NCBI RefSeq assembly: GCF_005886805.2
Contig: NZ_CP045429.1
Location: 3,566,501-3,630,500 of the forward strand
Source of the DNA: Pseudoalteromonas rubra
GTDB lineage: Bacteria > Pseudomonadota > Gammaproteobacteria > Enterobacterales > Alteromonadaceae
Reading direction: 5' to 3'
Length of the DNA stretch: 64,000 bases
A model generated the notes under the pieces. That model ran no database searches. It was not told where the DNA came from and saw nothing but the letters and a program-made list of their open reading frames with translations. Every line of letters begins with the position of its first letter. Within the stretch, counting starts at the first letter, position 1. Positions 34,124 to 42,349 of this stretch are shown here, piece after piece. The translations under genes and the position numbers were made by a program.

Positions 34124-35817
34124 CCCCGTGTCGATTGACTCTGCTTGCAGCGCCCTGGGTGGCGCTGACAAGCGCTCAGGTAATGGCTGGCACACTGTGC
34201 CAGCCGCAATACCAGTTTGACATCAAAAGCCAAACCTCTTTTGACTATGTTAAGCTGCAAAGTGCTCCACAAACTTCTATGGTGCATTTACGCGGTAAAC
34301 TGTCGCTTAAACCGGCGCAAAAAGGTGATGAACGAAACTGGTGGGCGATTAAAGCCGATCAGGTCGCTGCGGTTCAGGGCAAAGAACGTATGCCTTTGCC
34401 CAGTTATGAACACCCGTTTGCCTTTAAACTCACAGACAACGGTCTGATCAGTGACTTTCACTTTGCGGGTGAGCTCGACCAGCAGACTCAGGACAAGCTG
34501 AAGGGATTAGCTTATTATCTTCAATATCAAAGAGATATTAGTGAGGTAAGTAAAGAGCCCGACACTCTGGGCCAGTATCAACCCGCTTACCAGCAAGTCG
34601 ATAAGCAGTTAAAAATGGTCAAACGACATTACAGCGACTTCGATAGCACTCAGCTGACGACCTTTAACCGTATCGACGTACTCGATTCTGCACACCTGAT
34701 CACCCCAGATAGCTGCTTTTTGGTGCACCGCGAAGGTCAGGAGGCGCTGGCTCTGACAGGCACCGATCTGCGATTTGGCTCGCAACAAAGTTATACCCTG
34801 ACACAGCTTAGCCAGCCTTATAACAGTGCCTTGTACGAGTTGGGTACCGACCTGACGACCTGGCAACCTACCCCAGCCGAACTTAGCGAAGCCGAAAAGG
34901 CACGTCTCGCAGCTGAACTACAACAGCTGATCACCGGTCAGGATATCACGCAAATAGACGCACATACGCTGTCAATCTTGCTGAAAAAGTACGACGCTGT
35001 CATAGGCACTTTGTCCCCGTTGATGCTTTCAGGCACACTCAGCGACAAAGCTCAGATGCGCCTGTTCAATGCATTAGGACAGCTAGATTCTGCCTCCAGC
35101 CAGCAGTTACTCAGCCAGCTGTTACAGGCTGAGAAACAACCTCTTACTCAGTTTCGTGCATTGCGCGCACTGACCCAAGGTCATGCACCATTGTCACAAC
35201 AAGCCACAGACATGCTACTGGAAATGCTGACAAATGGATTCAGTACCTTAGATGCCGAAGTCGAGTCCAGTTTCTATATGACATTAGGTACCTTACTCAA
35301 CAACCGCAGTGCATCAGATACCGCTATGCAGCTAAGTCAGGCAATCACTGAACAAATCACGCTGGGTGACAACGAGGGTAAAACTGCCAACCTCATCACC
35401 GCTTTAGGGAACAGCCGTGATCCCCAGCATGAATCGCTGCTCAATGCGCATCTGTCTGACAGCAGTGCCCGTATTGAGAAAGCCTCTATCCGTGCGCTGG
35501 GCATGATGCAAACCGACACGGCTTATCAAAATCTGGAACAACACTTTTTTAATGCCCCAGCGCGCAACAAGAAAGCGCTGATCAGTGCACTAGGGAATTA
35601 CCAGATGAGTGCTAAAACCAGTGACACCGTACTTAATATGGCGGTGAATGATCAGGATGATGCGATTCGTCTGGCCGCTATCAAAGCATTAGCGACTCAA
35701 CAGCAAAAAGACGGCATCAAACCCGTGTTGCGTCAGGCGTTGAAAAACGAAACCTCGCGACGCAACTTTAAAGCCATCATTAAGTTGTTACACAGTGAAG
35801 AACACAAGGCGCAATAG
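34120..35817 (+). CDS. Exported HEAT-repeat protein resembling the vitellogenin/MTP N-terminal lipid-transfer module
   Basis: A 565-residue protein with a signal peptide (about residues 1-23). Residues 28-235 are beta-rich and follow the order of the vitellogenin N-terminal beta-barrel: a YQFDIKSQT opening, HLRGKLSLKP, then HPFAFKLTDNGLISDF (98-113), LKGLAYYLQYQ (128-137) and a later cysteine (C199). From about residue 255 to the end come paired helices as in the vitellogenin helical domain and HEAT repeats: LFNALGQLDSASSQQLLSQL, YMTLGTLLNN, ALGNSRDPQHESLL and KASIRALGMM. In animals this two-part module loads lipid into lipoproteins. The resemblance is my reading by eye and needs a profile or structure search. 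Coupled by ATGA to the lipoprotein gene before it. Confidence 0.75.
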   Translation: MTPCRLTLLAAPWVALTSAQVMAGTLCQPQYQFDIKSQTSFDYVKLQSAPQTSMVHLRGKLSLKPAQKGDERNWWAIKADQVAAVQGKERMPLPSYEHPFAFKLTDNGLISDFHFAGELDQQTQDKLKGLAYYLQYQRDISEVSKEPDTLGQYQPAYQQVDKQLKMVKRHYSDFDSTQLTTFNRIDVLDSAHLITPDSCFLVHREGQEALALTGTDLRFGSQQSYTLTQLSQPYNSALYELGTDLTTWQPTPAELSEAEKARLAAELQQLITGQDITQIDAHTLSILLKKYDAVIGTLSPLMLSGTLSDKAQMRLFNALGQLDSASSQQLLSQLLQAEKQPLTQFRALRALTQGHAPLSQQATDMLLEMLTNGFSTLDAEVESSFYMTLGTLLNNRSASDTAMQLSQAITEQITLGDNEGKTANLITALGNSRDPQHESLLNAHLSDSSARIEKASIRALGMMQTDTAYQNLEQHFFNAPARNKKALISALGNYQMSAKTSDTVLNMAVNDQDDAIRLAAIKALATQQQKDGIKPVLRQALKNETSRRNFKAIIKLLHSEEHKAQ

Positions 35818-35829
35818 CGCCTTTTGTTC
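35800..35829 (+). terminator. Terminator overlapping the end of the vitellogenin-like gene
   Basis: GAACACAAGGCGC (35800-35812) and GCGCCTTTTGTTC (35817-35829) pair over a 4-nt loop with one mismatch. The stem spans the stop codon, and the descending arm carries TTTT. It marks the end of the two-gene lipoprotein/HEAT operon. Confidence 0.75.
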
Positions 35830-36059
35830 ACTGCTCCAGCCAAGCCACGATACGATACCATACCGCACTTCCCTGCCGTACAAGTTTTCTGACCTTTCAC
35901 TTCCCAAAGCTGCCCTTTTAATAATCCGACATATACAAGCATAGTAAGCACTTTCACAACCCGAGTTACTTATGTATACTAAAGCGCATTAATGAATATA
36001 ATAGGCATTATCTTACGCTTCGATGTATGAGCCATTTTTTAACGAAAGGAAACCACATT

Positions 36060-36446
36060 ATGACCAACACAAGCGCCCCTGCTCGCCGGGTATTTGAACA
36101 GAACGAGCGGTGCCCAATCCGCAATGTGGTAGCACAAATAGGCGATAAGTGGTCAATTTTAATCCTGTTTGCTTTGGTTGATGGGCCTGACCGGTTCAAT
36201 GCCTTAAAATCAAGAATTAAGGGCATATCACAGCGCATGCTGACACAGACCTTGCGTGATATGGAACGCGATGGCTATGTCAAACGCACCGTTTATGCAG
36301 AAGTACCGGTTAAGGTTGAGTATGAACTCACCGAGCTGGGACGAGGGCTGGCAAAGTCGGCCTGGCAACTGGTGTCGTGGGCCGACGATCACTTTGATGA
36401 AATCACCGCAGCCCGTGCCCGTTACGATGAAGCCAGTCAATCATGA
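36060..36446 (+). CDS. HxlR-family transcriptional regulator
   Basis: A 128-residue winged-helix regulator of the HxlR type. The signature is complete: the N-terminal cysteine in NERCPIRNVVAQIGDKWSIL, then FNALKSRIKGISQRMLTQTL and the VKVEYELTELGRGL wing region. The cysteine is a redox or electrophile sensor in several members. ATG 36060 is preferred (AAAGGA 9 bp before) over one 33 bp upstream. It is convergent with the tautomerase/NTF2-like/GST operon, a plausible target since HxlR proteins often control electrophile-detoxifying genes. Confidence 0.9.
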   Translation: MTNTSAPARRVFEQNERCPIRNVVAQIGDKWSILILFALVDGPDRFNALKSRIKGISQRMLTQTLRDMERDGYVKRTVYAEVPVKVEYELTELGRGLAKSAWQLVSWADDHFDEITAARARYDEASQS

Positions 36447-36449
36447 GCG

Positions 36450-36653
36450 TTAAGTCTGTCGCTGCCTGATCGCGGTAACCTGTTCAAAGCCAATGCCCCA
36501 GTTATCAGTCGAGACTTCATCAATGACCACAAAGGTGGTCTCCGGGCTTTTCCCTAATACATCGACCATCAACTGGGTCGTGCCTTTGATCAGTGACTGC
36601 TTCTGTGCGTTTGTCACCCCTTCATCGGTGACGCGAATATGAATATAAGGCAT
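36450..36653 (-). CDS. 4-oxalocrotonate tautomerase-family enzyme
   Basis: A 67-residue tautomerase-superfamily protein. The ATG at 36653 (AGGAG before it) gives MPYIHIRVTDEG, so that removal of Met1 exposes the catalytic Pro1; a longer in-frame reading to 36710 would block it. The family's later text is present (VTNAQKQSLIKGTTQLMVDVLGKSPETTFVVIDEV). Substrate unknown. Last gene of a three-gene operon with the NTF2-like and GST genes. Confidence 0.88.
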   Translation of the reverse strand: MPYIHIRVTDEGVTNAQKQSLIKGTTQLMVDVLGKSPETTFVVIDEVSTDNWGIGFEQVTAIRQRQT

Positions 36654-36655
36654 AG

Positions 36656-37039
36656 CTACTCCTGGTGAGTGTGTGGTAAATCCGCATACATTTTGTTGAC
36701 TATCCGCCACCGGCCCTGTTCTTTCAGCAAGCCCAGAAAGTCAACGTAAGTATGTTCAAACAACGGGCATAACACCTTGACCATGGCCTGTTGTCCAAGC
36801 AAGTCTACCGCCAGCACCTGATAGGCAAATTCATCGCCTTTGTCTGCTGGTGAGGTGCGATGGCTGACCAGCTCTAGCCACTCATCCAGACTGCGCCTCA
36901 AACCCGGCGCTTTGAGCCAGCAGTCAGGATGAAACAACGGCCACAATGCCTCACGATTACCTTCATGTAACCCCTTGAAATAACATTGTACTATGGCCAG
37001 GACCTGACTCAGATCCGCTTTCATTTCAGCGTGCTCCAT
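36656..37039 (-). CDS. NTF2-like (SnoaL/lumazine-binding type) protein
   Basis: A 127-residue protein with the NTF2-like cone fold pattern: an N-terminal helix pair (VLAIVQCYFKGLHEGNREALWPLFHPDC), a helix SLDEWLELV, and strands ending KEQGRWRIVNKMYADLPH. Members of this group are small-molecule binders or enzymes (polyketide cyclase, ketosteroid isomerase types). The ATG overlaps the stop of the GST gene by one base (TAATG), and the stop is 2 bp from the tautomerase start, so translation is coupled through the operon. Confidence 0.75.
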   Translation of the reverse strand: MEHAEMKADLSQVLAIVQCYFKGLHEGNREALWPLFHPDCWLKAPGLRRSLDEWLELVSHRTSPADKGDEFAYQVLAVDLLGQQAMVKVLCPLFEHTYVDFLGLLKEQGRWRIVNKMYADLPHTHQE

Positions 37040-37647
37040 TATGCCCCCTGCGCCTGTTCAGCTTGCAACGCCGCAACAAAGCTTGGCATGCTGGTTACTG
37101 CTTCAATCATCTGTGCAGTGCGCGGAGGGAGTGTGATTTCGACCTCAAATGCGGCCCCCCAGCGCGAGTAAACTGCCAGCAAAATATCGGCGACTGACGC
37201 ATGCTGCCCCCCTAAAAATGGCTGAGATTGCAACTGAGATTCGACCTGTAGCCATAGCTGATTGATCCCCTTTGCTGCTGCTTCAAACAGCTGCTGGCGC
37301 ACAGCGCCCTGCTCCATGACACGCGCGATAAAAAACAACCTGGAATAGGCCGGATGCATAGTGGCATTGGCAAACAACAATTGCTCAATCGCTCGGCGGC
37401 GAGCAGGCCCCGGCTTAGTGGGCAGCAACTGGCTGGGATGCTTGCGGGTGAGATGTAGCATAATCGCAGCCCCTTCAACCAGTTTTTCGTCTCCATCTAT
37501 GAGTACCGGGACCTGTTGGGCAGGATTCACGGTTGAAAAATCGCTGAGGGTATCAGCGCGGATAAGCATCACATCCTGCTCCAGCTCACGTAATATGGTG
37601 TTCACAGCGAGTGAACAGGCTTCCTGAATGTAGTAAAGAGTGTACAT
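37039..37647 (-). CDS. Glutathione S-transferase family protein
   Basis: A 202-residue GST. The N-terminal thioredoxin-like domain begins MYTLYYIQEACSLAVNTILRELEQD and contains the cis-proline QVPVLIDGDEKLVEGAAI with the glutathione-binding acidic-Ser/Ala equivalent. The C-terminal helical domain ends near QAEQAQGA, with SVADILLAVY as the N-capping region. ATG 37647 is chosen because AAGGA lies 8 bp before it and the fold begins there. First gene of the GST/NTF2-like/tautomerase operon, divergent from a LysR gene. The set suggests detoxification or isomerisation of an unsaturated carbonyl or quinone. Confidence 0.87.
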   Translation of the reverse strand: MYTLYYIQEACSLAVNTILRELEQDVMLIRADTLSDFSTVNPAQQVPVLIDGDEKLVEGAAIMLHLTRKHPSQLLPTKPGPARRRAIEQLLFANATMHPAYSRLFFIARVMEQGAVRQQLFEAAAKGINQLWLQVESQLQSQPFLGGQHASVADILLAVYSRWGAAFEVEITLPPRTAQMIEAVTSMPSFVAALQAEQAQGA

Positions 37648-37674
37648 AATCATTGTCCTTCTGGTCAGATAATA

Positions 37675-37700
37675 CGGACGAATTTGACGCACTTCGTCTG
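37675..37700. promoter_or_regulatory. Candidate operator between the GST operon and the LysR gene
   Basis: CGGACGAA (37675-37682) and TTCGTCTG (37693-37700) form an inverted repeat with one mismatch and a 10-bp spacer. It lies about 30 bp before the GST start codon and could be the LysR target in the divergent promoter region. A second, looser pair (GTGGTTAT with ATAACCAC) spans the following 50 bp. Confidence 0.4.
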
Positions 37701-37835
37701 TGGTTATTTTCAACACCTCTAGTCTATGACTTGCGCTTTGTTTGATATATAACCACAAAAGAAACCAAGTGTTCACACACAGGAAACAGTGTATGGTTGA
37801 CTCACTAAGTTCCACGATAGGTAAGGACAATTAAA

Positions 37836-38735
37836 ATGAACAAGCTACGTGCCATTGAGCTCTTCGTGAAACTGGCGGAGGTGGGCAGCTTTACCCAGGT
37901 TGCAGAACAATTCAGCACATCAAAATCAATGGTCAGCAAAGAAATAAGCCGTCTTGAGGATCAACTGGGCGCACGTTTGTTGCATCGCACCACCCGCAAT
38001 ATCCAGTTGACCCAGGTCGGTGAGGGTTATTTGCAACGTGCCAGGGATATCCTCAGTAAACTGGAGGAGGCAGACACCTTTGTTCAGTCGACACAGCAGG
38101 CTCCCAGAGGGAAGCTTAAAATAAATTTACCTATGGTTCTGGGGATCACCGATCTTGGGAAAATGTTTGCGGACTTTATGCAGGCTTATCCGAGTATTGA
38201 ACTCGACATTCATCTTGGTGATGAGGATATTGACCTGGTTGAGCAAGGGTTTGACCTTGGTCTGCGTGCCACCAGCCGACCCATTGACAGTCATTATATT
38301 GGCCGTGAAATCACCCGGTTTGACTACCACATTTGCGCCAGTCCGCAATATCTGGCGACCCACCCAGACATTACACATCCTCGCGATTTGACGGAGCATA
38401 ACTGCTTTGAATACCGATATTTTAAAGGAAAAAATATCTGGCCGCTGGCTGAAGGCGTCAAAATTACTGGCACATTAAAAGCGAACAATGTTCTGTTTAT
38501 GCTGGAAGCCATTAAAGCTGGCCTGGGGATAGGTATATTGCCGGAGTTTGCCTGTCGGCATGCCATTGATGCCAAAGAAGTGGTGAGTATTCTGCCGGAT
38601 AGTAACAAACCGCAACTCACCCTGCTCGCCCTCTACCCAGCCCGTCACCACGTACCAGCCAGCGTGTTGCAATGCATCCAGTTTTTACAGCACTGGTTTA
38701 CACACCAGTATCCAAACAACCAGCGCATCATTTGA
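37836..38735 (+). CDS. LysR-family transcriptional regulator
   Basis: A 299-residue LysR regulator of the subgroup with text MNKLRAIELFVKLAEVGSFT and KSMVSKEISRLEDQLGARLL, followed by HRTTRNIQLTQVGEGYLQRA. The effector domain begins near residue 90. The ribosome site AAGGAC precedes the ATG. It is divergent from the GST/NTF2-like/tautomerase operon across 188 bp, so it probably regulates that operon, perhaps together with the HxlR regulator at the operon's other end. Confidence 0.9.
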   Translation: MNKLRAIELFVKLAEVGSFTQVAEQFSTSKSMVSKEISRLEDQLGARLLHRTTRNIQLTQVGEGYLQRARDILSKLEEADTFVQSTQQAPRGKLKINLPMVLGITDLGKMFADFMQAYPSIELDIHLGDEDIDLVEQGFDLGLRATSRPIDSHYIGREITRFDYHICASPQYLATHPDITHPRDLTEHNCFEYRYFKGKNIWPLAEGVKITGTLKANNVLFMLEAIKAGLGIGILPEFACRHAIDAKEVVSILPDSNKPQLTLLALYPARHHVPASVLQCIQFLQHWFTHQYPNNQRII

Positions 38736-38756
38736 GCGCAGCACCACTCACCAGGA

Positions 38757-39467
38757 TCACACCGGGATATCGATTATCCGCAATTGTTGAGACTCGTCTC
38801 CCTGCGCCAGTACAGCCCCTTGCGGGTCAACAATAAGGCTGTTGCCAATGAAACGGACACCCGTACTACAGTCATGGTCCATACCCAGACGATTGGCGGC
38901 TATCACATAGACACCATAGTCTTTGGCCGCCTTTTGGATAACTTCCAGGCTGTCCTCCCCGCAAAAGTTAGATGGATTAAGAATAATCTGCACGCCTTGT
39001 TGTTTAAGCGCCTCCAGCCCATCTTCAAACCAGATGTCGTAACACAATAAGACGCCGATTTTGACCCCCTGAACTTCATACACGCAGAAATCCTTACCTG
39101 GCACAAATCGTAACTGATCCGTTGACGCTAGATGCACTTTGCGGTGAATGCCAAGTAAACCGTCTGGACCTGTTAGCAGTGTACTATTGTAGAGCTGCCC
39201 CTCATGGCATTCAGCCAGGCCAGCAACAATGCAGGCCGACTTTTCCTGAGCCAGAGTTTGCAACAACAACGAAGATACCCCCTGATACAAATCTTCTGCC
39301 AGCTCACTCACTTGCTGACGATCGAAGAATATACTCCCCGTGGTGCACAATTCAGGGAGCAACAAGAGATCAAACTCATGAGACATCATCAGCGCTTGCT
39401 TGATGGCATCGCGGTTTTGCTCAGGCTCAGCAAACGCCACGTCAAACTGAAAGAAACCCACTTTCAT
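38757..39467 (-). CDS. Carbon-nitrogen hydrolase (nitrilase superfamily)
   Basis: A 236-residue nitrilase-superfamily enzyme with the Glu-Lys-Cys triad visible: E in LLLLPELCTTGS, K in GIHRKVHL and C in VLLCYDIWFE. Such enzymes hydrolyse amides or carbamoyl groups (omega-amidase, aliphatic amidase, carbamoylputrescine amidase types). The subfamily is unclear. ATG 39467 fits the GGAAG site better than the GTG just before it. It is followed on the same strand, upstream, by the AlkB-like gene with a 16-bp gap, so the two may be cotranscribed. Confidence 0.86.
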   Translation of the reverse strand: MKVGFFQFDVAFAEPEQNRDAIKQALMMSHEFDLLLLPELCTTGSIFFDRQQVSELAEDLYQGVSSLLLQTLAQEKSACIVAGLAECHEGQLYNSTLLTGPDGLLGIHRKVHLASTDQLRFVPGKDFCVYEVQGVKIGVLLCYDIWFEDGLEALKQQGVQIILNPSNFCGEDSLEVIQKAAKDYGVYVIAANRLGMDHDCSTGVRFIGNSLIVDPQGAVLAQGDESQQLRIIDIPV

Positions 39468-39483
39468 CACACTTCCTTACTTA

Positions 39484-40071
39484 TCAGATCTGGTCAAATT
39501 GGCGAAACGTTAGATTAAAACGGGGACCAGCCCCTTCTGGTGCCCGAGGTACCGCATGTTGATAGCGTGACTGAAAGCCCTCCCCCATAATAAATAAGGA
39601 GCCATTTTCCAGCTCAACCGAGTGCACCTCCTGATGATCTTGTGTATTACGTATCAGGAAGGTGCGTTTTGCACCTATGCTCAAAGAGGGAATAACATTC
39701 GTGGACCCAAACGCTGGCAAATCACAGTGAAAATCCATGCACTCTTCTCCGTCTGGATAATACAGGCATACACATACAGGAAAAACCAGCCCGGTCAGCT
39801 CTGTCAGGCGCTGATGGATCTGCTCAATTAAAGGAAACCAGGGTTGTTGCCTGCCATGGAAAAGTCCAAACTGACCCGAATGCGCAAGTGTCGGCTCCAG
39901 CAAGTTTACTTTCCAGGGCAAAATTTCCGCTTCTGATCCATCCCCCATGGTAATGGTTTCAGGCTGTGACAGGTCAAAGTGGTCTGTCAGCCACTGAAAC
40001 AAAGCCTGACTTTGCGCGTCAGTTAAAAAATCGGGGTCGTAACTCGAGTCGCATTGTAATGACAGCGTCAT
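39484..40071 (-). CDS. AlkB-like 2-oxoglutarate/Fe(II)-dependent dioxygenase
   Basis: A 195-residue protein of the AlkB-like 2OG-Fe(II) oxygenase superfamily. The iron ligands H-x-D (in DFHCDLPAFGSTN) and the distal H (RYQHAVPR) are visible, as are the 2-oxoglutarate-binding arginines in RFNLTFRQF. The middle contains SIGAKRTFLIRN and the NGSLFIMG turn. Relatives repair alkylated DNA or RNA or demethylate other substrates; the substrate here is unknown. Ribosome site AAGGAATG. Confidence 0.85.
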   Translation of the reverse strand: MTLSLQCDSSYDPDFLTDAQSQALFQWLTDHFDLSQPETITMGDGSEAEILPWKVNLLEPTLAHSGQFGLFHGRQQPWFPLIEQIHQRLTELTGLVFPVCVCLYYPDGEECMDFHCDLPAFGSTNVIPSLSIGAKRTFLIRNTQDHQEVHSVELENGSLFIMGEGFQSRYQHAVPRAPEGAGPRFNLTFRQFDQI

Positions 40072-40228
40072 GGCACATTCCTTTTGGTATTTCTGCGTTT
40101 GACTTTTACTGATCCTGCCTGTGCTGTCAATAACAGAGGGTTACATCTTTTGTAATTGGCCTTTTGCAGTTGCGCTAGGTAGAATGTCGGCCCTTGAAAT
40201 AAATGCCAGTCGCAGGTTAGCCGTGTTA

Positions 40229-40876
40229 GTGAATTACGCTCCCCCTACCAACCCTTATCTTGACATTCTGTATCAGGACGAGCATATGCTGGTATTGAAT
40301 AAGCCCAGTGGCCTGTTGAGCGTACCGGGGAAAGATCCGAAACACTGGGACAGCGTGATCAGCCGGGTTAACCTCGTCTACCTCAATGCGAAAATTGTGC
40401 ATCGTTTGGATATGGCAACATCCGGAGTACTGTGCCTGGCGATGAACAAAGCCGCGCATCGCTTTCTCAGTATTCAGTTTCAAGACCGACTCACTGCCAA
40501 ACGCTATATTGCGAGGGTGCATGGTCACCTGCAACAAGCCAATGGCTCAGTGGATCTGCCGCTGATCTGTGATTGGCCGAACCGCCCTAAACAAATGGTC
40601 TGTCATGAGACAGGCAAGCCCTCCTTGACACATTTTGAAGTGTTGTCACAAGAAACGCACGCCACCCGGGTTAAGCTAACGCCTATCACCGGGCGTTCGC
40701 ATCAGTTGCGTGTTCATATGCTTTCGCTGGGCCACCCAATTTTAGGCGATCGCCTCTACGCTCAGGGCGAGGCACTTGCTGCGGCATCACGACTTCAGCT
40801 TCACGCCGAGATGCTACAGATACGTCACCCCGACAGTGAAGACATGATGACCTTTATTGCCCCGGTGCCGTTTTAA
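40229..40876 (+). CDS. rluA: Dual-specificity pseudouridine synthase RluA
   Basis: A 215-residue pseudouridine synthase. The catalytic aspartate is in HRLDMATSG, and LICDWPNRPKQMVCHETGKP and TPITGRSHQLRVHMLSLGHP are nearly the E. coli RluA text. RluA modifies U746 of 23S rRNA and U32 of several tRNAs. The GTG at 40229 is preferred because its product (NYAPPTNPYLDILYQDEH) aligns with the N-terminus of E. coli RluA, and a promoter-like TTGGCC-18-TAGAAT lies just upstream. In-frame ATGs at 40121 and 40184 would add unmatched residues. The 3' end overlaps the convergent M20 gene by 23 bp. Confidence 0.9.
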   Translation: MNYAPPTNPYLDILYQDEHMLVLNKPSGLLSVPGKDPKHWDSVISRVNLVYLNAKIVHRLDMATSGVLCLAMNKAAHRFLSIQFQDRLTAKRYIARVHGHLQQANGSVDLPLICDWPNRPKQMVCHETGKPSLTHFEVLSQETHATRVKLTPITGRSHQLRVHMLSLGHPILGDRLYAQGEALAAASRLQLHAEMLQIRHPDSEDMMTFIAPVPF

Positions 40877-42179
40877 ACAAATCCAGCGCGCTGGCCGTCA
40901 TGGCGCGCACGCCAGTTTGAATGGTCAAAGGGTAGTCCGGCGCAAACTTGCTGGAATGCAGAGACGGCAAAGACTCTCCTGAGAATTGGGCCTGCCGGTA
41001 TGCTTCAGGCTCCACACCACCCAACCAGAATATGGTTGCCGGGATGTTTTCCGGTGTACGACCGTACAGACCAAAATCTTCTCCTGCCATCACAGGTTCT
41101 GCTTTAACGACATGCGCATCGCCCAGCTCCGAACGAATACTTTGCTCCACTCGTACCGCCAGTTCAGGCGTGTTATACGTCGACGGAATACTCTCTTCTT
41201 CGTGCACATACACGACAGGCGCAAGCTCCGGTGGCAGGCCGGCACTTTGCGCAATGCCTTTCGTTATGCGTTCCAGCGCTGCAATTTGTTGCTCGCGTAC
41301 CGCCGGATCATAAGAGCGTAAGGTCAGTTGAAGCTTCACTTCGTTAGAGATGATGTTGTGTTTAGAGCCCCCATGGATCGAGCCCACCGTAATCACCGAA
41401 GGCTTTAAGGGTGATATCTCCCGACTGGTAATAGTTTGCGCAGCCAGCACAATGCGTGACGCCAGTACCACAGGGTCAATCGTGGTGTGTGGATAGGCAC
41501 CGTGCCCGCCTTTACCACGCACAGTAATGTCTACCGAGTCGACATTGGCCAGTGCATAGCCTGGCGCTATGGCCACCTGACCTGCTGGCAGCGAGGCACT
41601 GACATGCAGGCCAAGTACATGATCGGGCTTAGCAAAACGGCTAAACAAACCTTCTTTAAGCATGGCTTTTGCACCAGCCCCGACTTCTTCTGCCGGTTGT
41701 GCTACCATCATCAAGGTCCCCTGCCATTGATCACGGTTATTAGCCAGTTGCTGCGCGGTACCGATAAAGCTAGTCATGTGAATATCATGACCACACCCAT
41801 GCATCACACCCACCTCATTATTGCTGGCATCTTTCACTCTGACTTTAGAAGCGTAAGACTTGCCGGTTTGCTCTACGATGGGCAAGCCATCGGTGTCCGC
41901 ACGGATCATCACAGTCGGCCCTTCGCCATTGCGTAGTAGTGCCACAACGCCGTGTCCGCCAATGTTTTCAGTCACCTCAAACCCCAGCTGCCTGAGCTCT
42001 TTGGCAAGACGCTTAGCGGTTTGCTCTTCCTGATACGACAACTCAGGGTTCTGATGCAGGTGCAAATACAGCGCTTCAAGCTCAGGCAACGCCCGGGCGA
42101 CTTCAGTGTTCAGTTGATAAGCCACTGCGCTGTGACTTACCAGCGCCAGCGACAATGCAGATAGTAGTGTTTTCATCAT
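40854..42179 (-). CDS. M20-family amidohydrolase/peptidase, exported
   Basis: A 441-residue enzyme with a signal peptide (about 20 residues, ending AVAY). The M20D pattern is clear: LHQNPELSYQE, the metal-binding MHGCGHDIHM, the catalytic QPAEEVGAGA, the dimerisation-domain stretch GKGGHGAYPH, and the late metal ligand region MAGEDFG. Relatives hydrolyse N-acyl amino acids, hippurate or indole-acetyl conjugates with two metal ions. An exported form suggests use of extracellular acyl-amino acids. Two adjacent ATGs (42179, 42176) are possible starts; the ribosome site is weak. Confidence 0.9.
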   Translation of the reverse strand: MMKTLLSALSLALVSHSAVAYQLNTEVARALPELEALYLHLHQNPELSYQEEQTAKRLAKELRQLGFEVTENIGGHGVVALLRNGEGPTVMIRADTDGLPIVEQTGKSYASKVRVKDASNNEVGVMHGCGHDIHMTSFIGTAQQLANNRDQWQGTLMMVAQPAEEVGAGAKAMLKEGLFSRFAKPDHVLGLHVSASLPAGQVAIAPGYALANVDSVDITVRGKGGHGAYPHTTIDPVVLASRIVLAAQTITSREISPLKPSVITVGSIHGGSKHNIISNEVKLQLTLRSYDPAVREQQIAALERITKGIAQSAGLPPELAPVVYVHEEESIPSTYNTPELAVRVEQSIRSELGDAHVVKAEPVMAGEDFGLYGRTPENIPATIFWLGGVEPEAYRQAQFSGESLPSLHSSKFAPDYPLTIQTGVRAMTASALDLFKTAPGQ

Positions 42180-42349
42180 TGTTATTCTTACTGTTTTTTT
42201 GGATTTATCAGCTTGCGAATAAATCGCATGAATTGCAACCACTTTGCGTTTTCAGACTCAGTGTGATGTTAATAAACTACCCGATCCGGCCTTTATTTAT
42301 GCCTAACCTTTGCTAAGCTTAAAGTCTGAACAATCATCTCAACTTGGCC

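Noticed and set aside
40121..40228. Longer N-terminus for RluA
   Set aside because: The extra 36 residues do not resemble RluA, contain a promoter-like sequence, and the alignment to E. coli RluA begins at the GTG at 40229.
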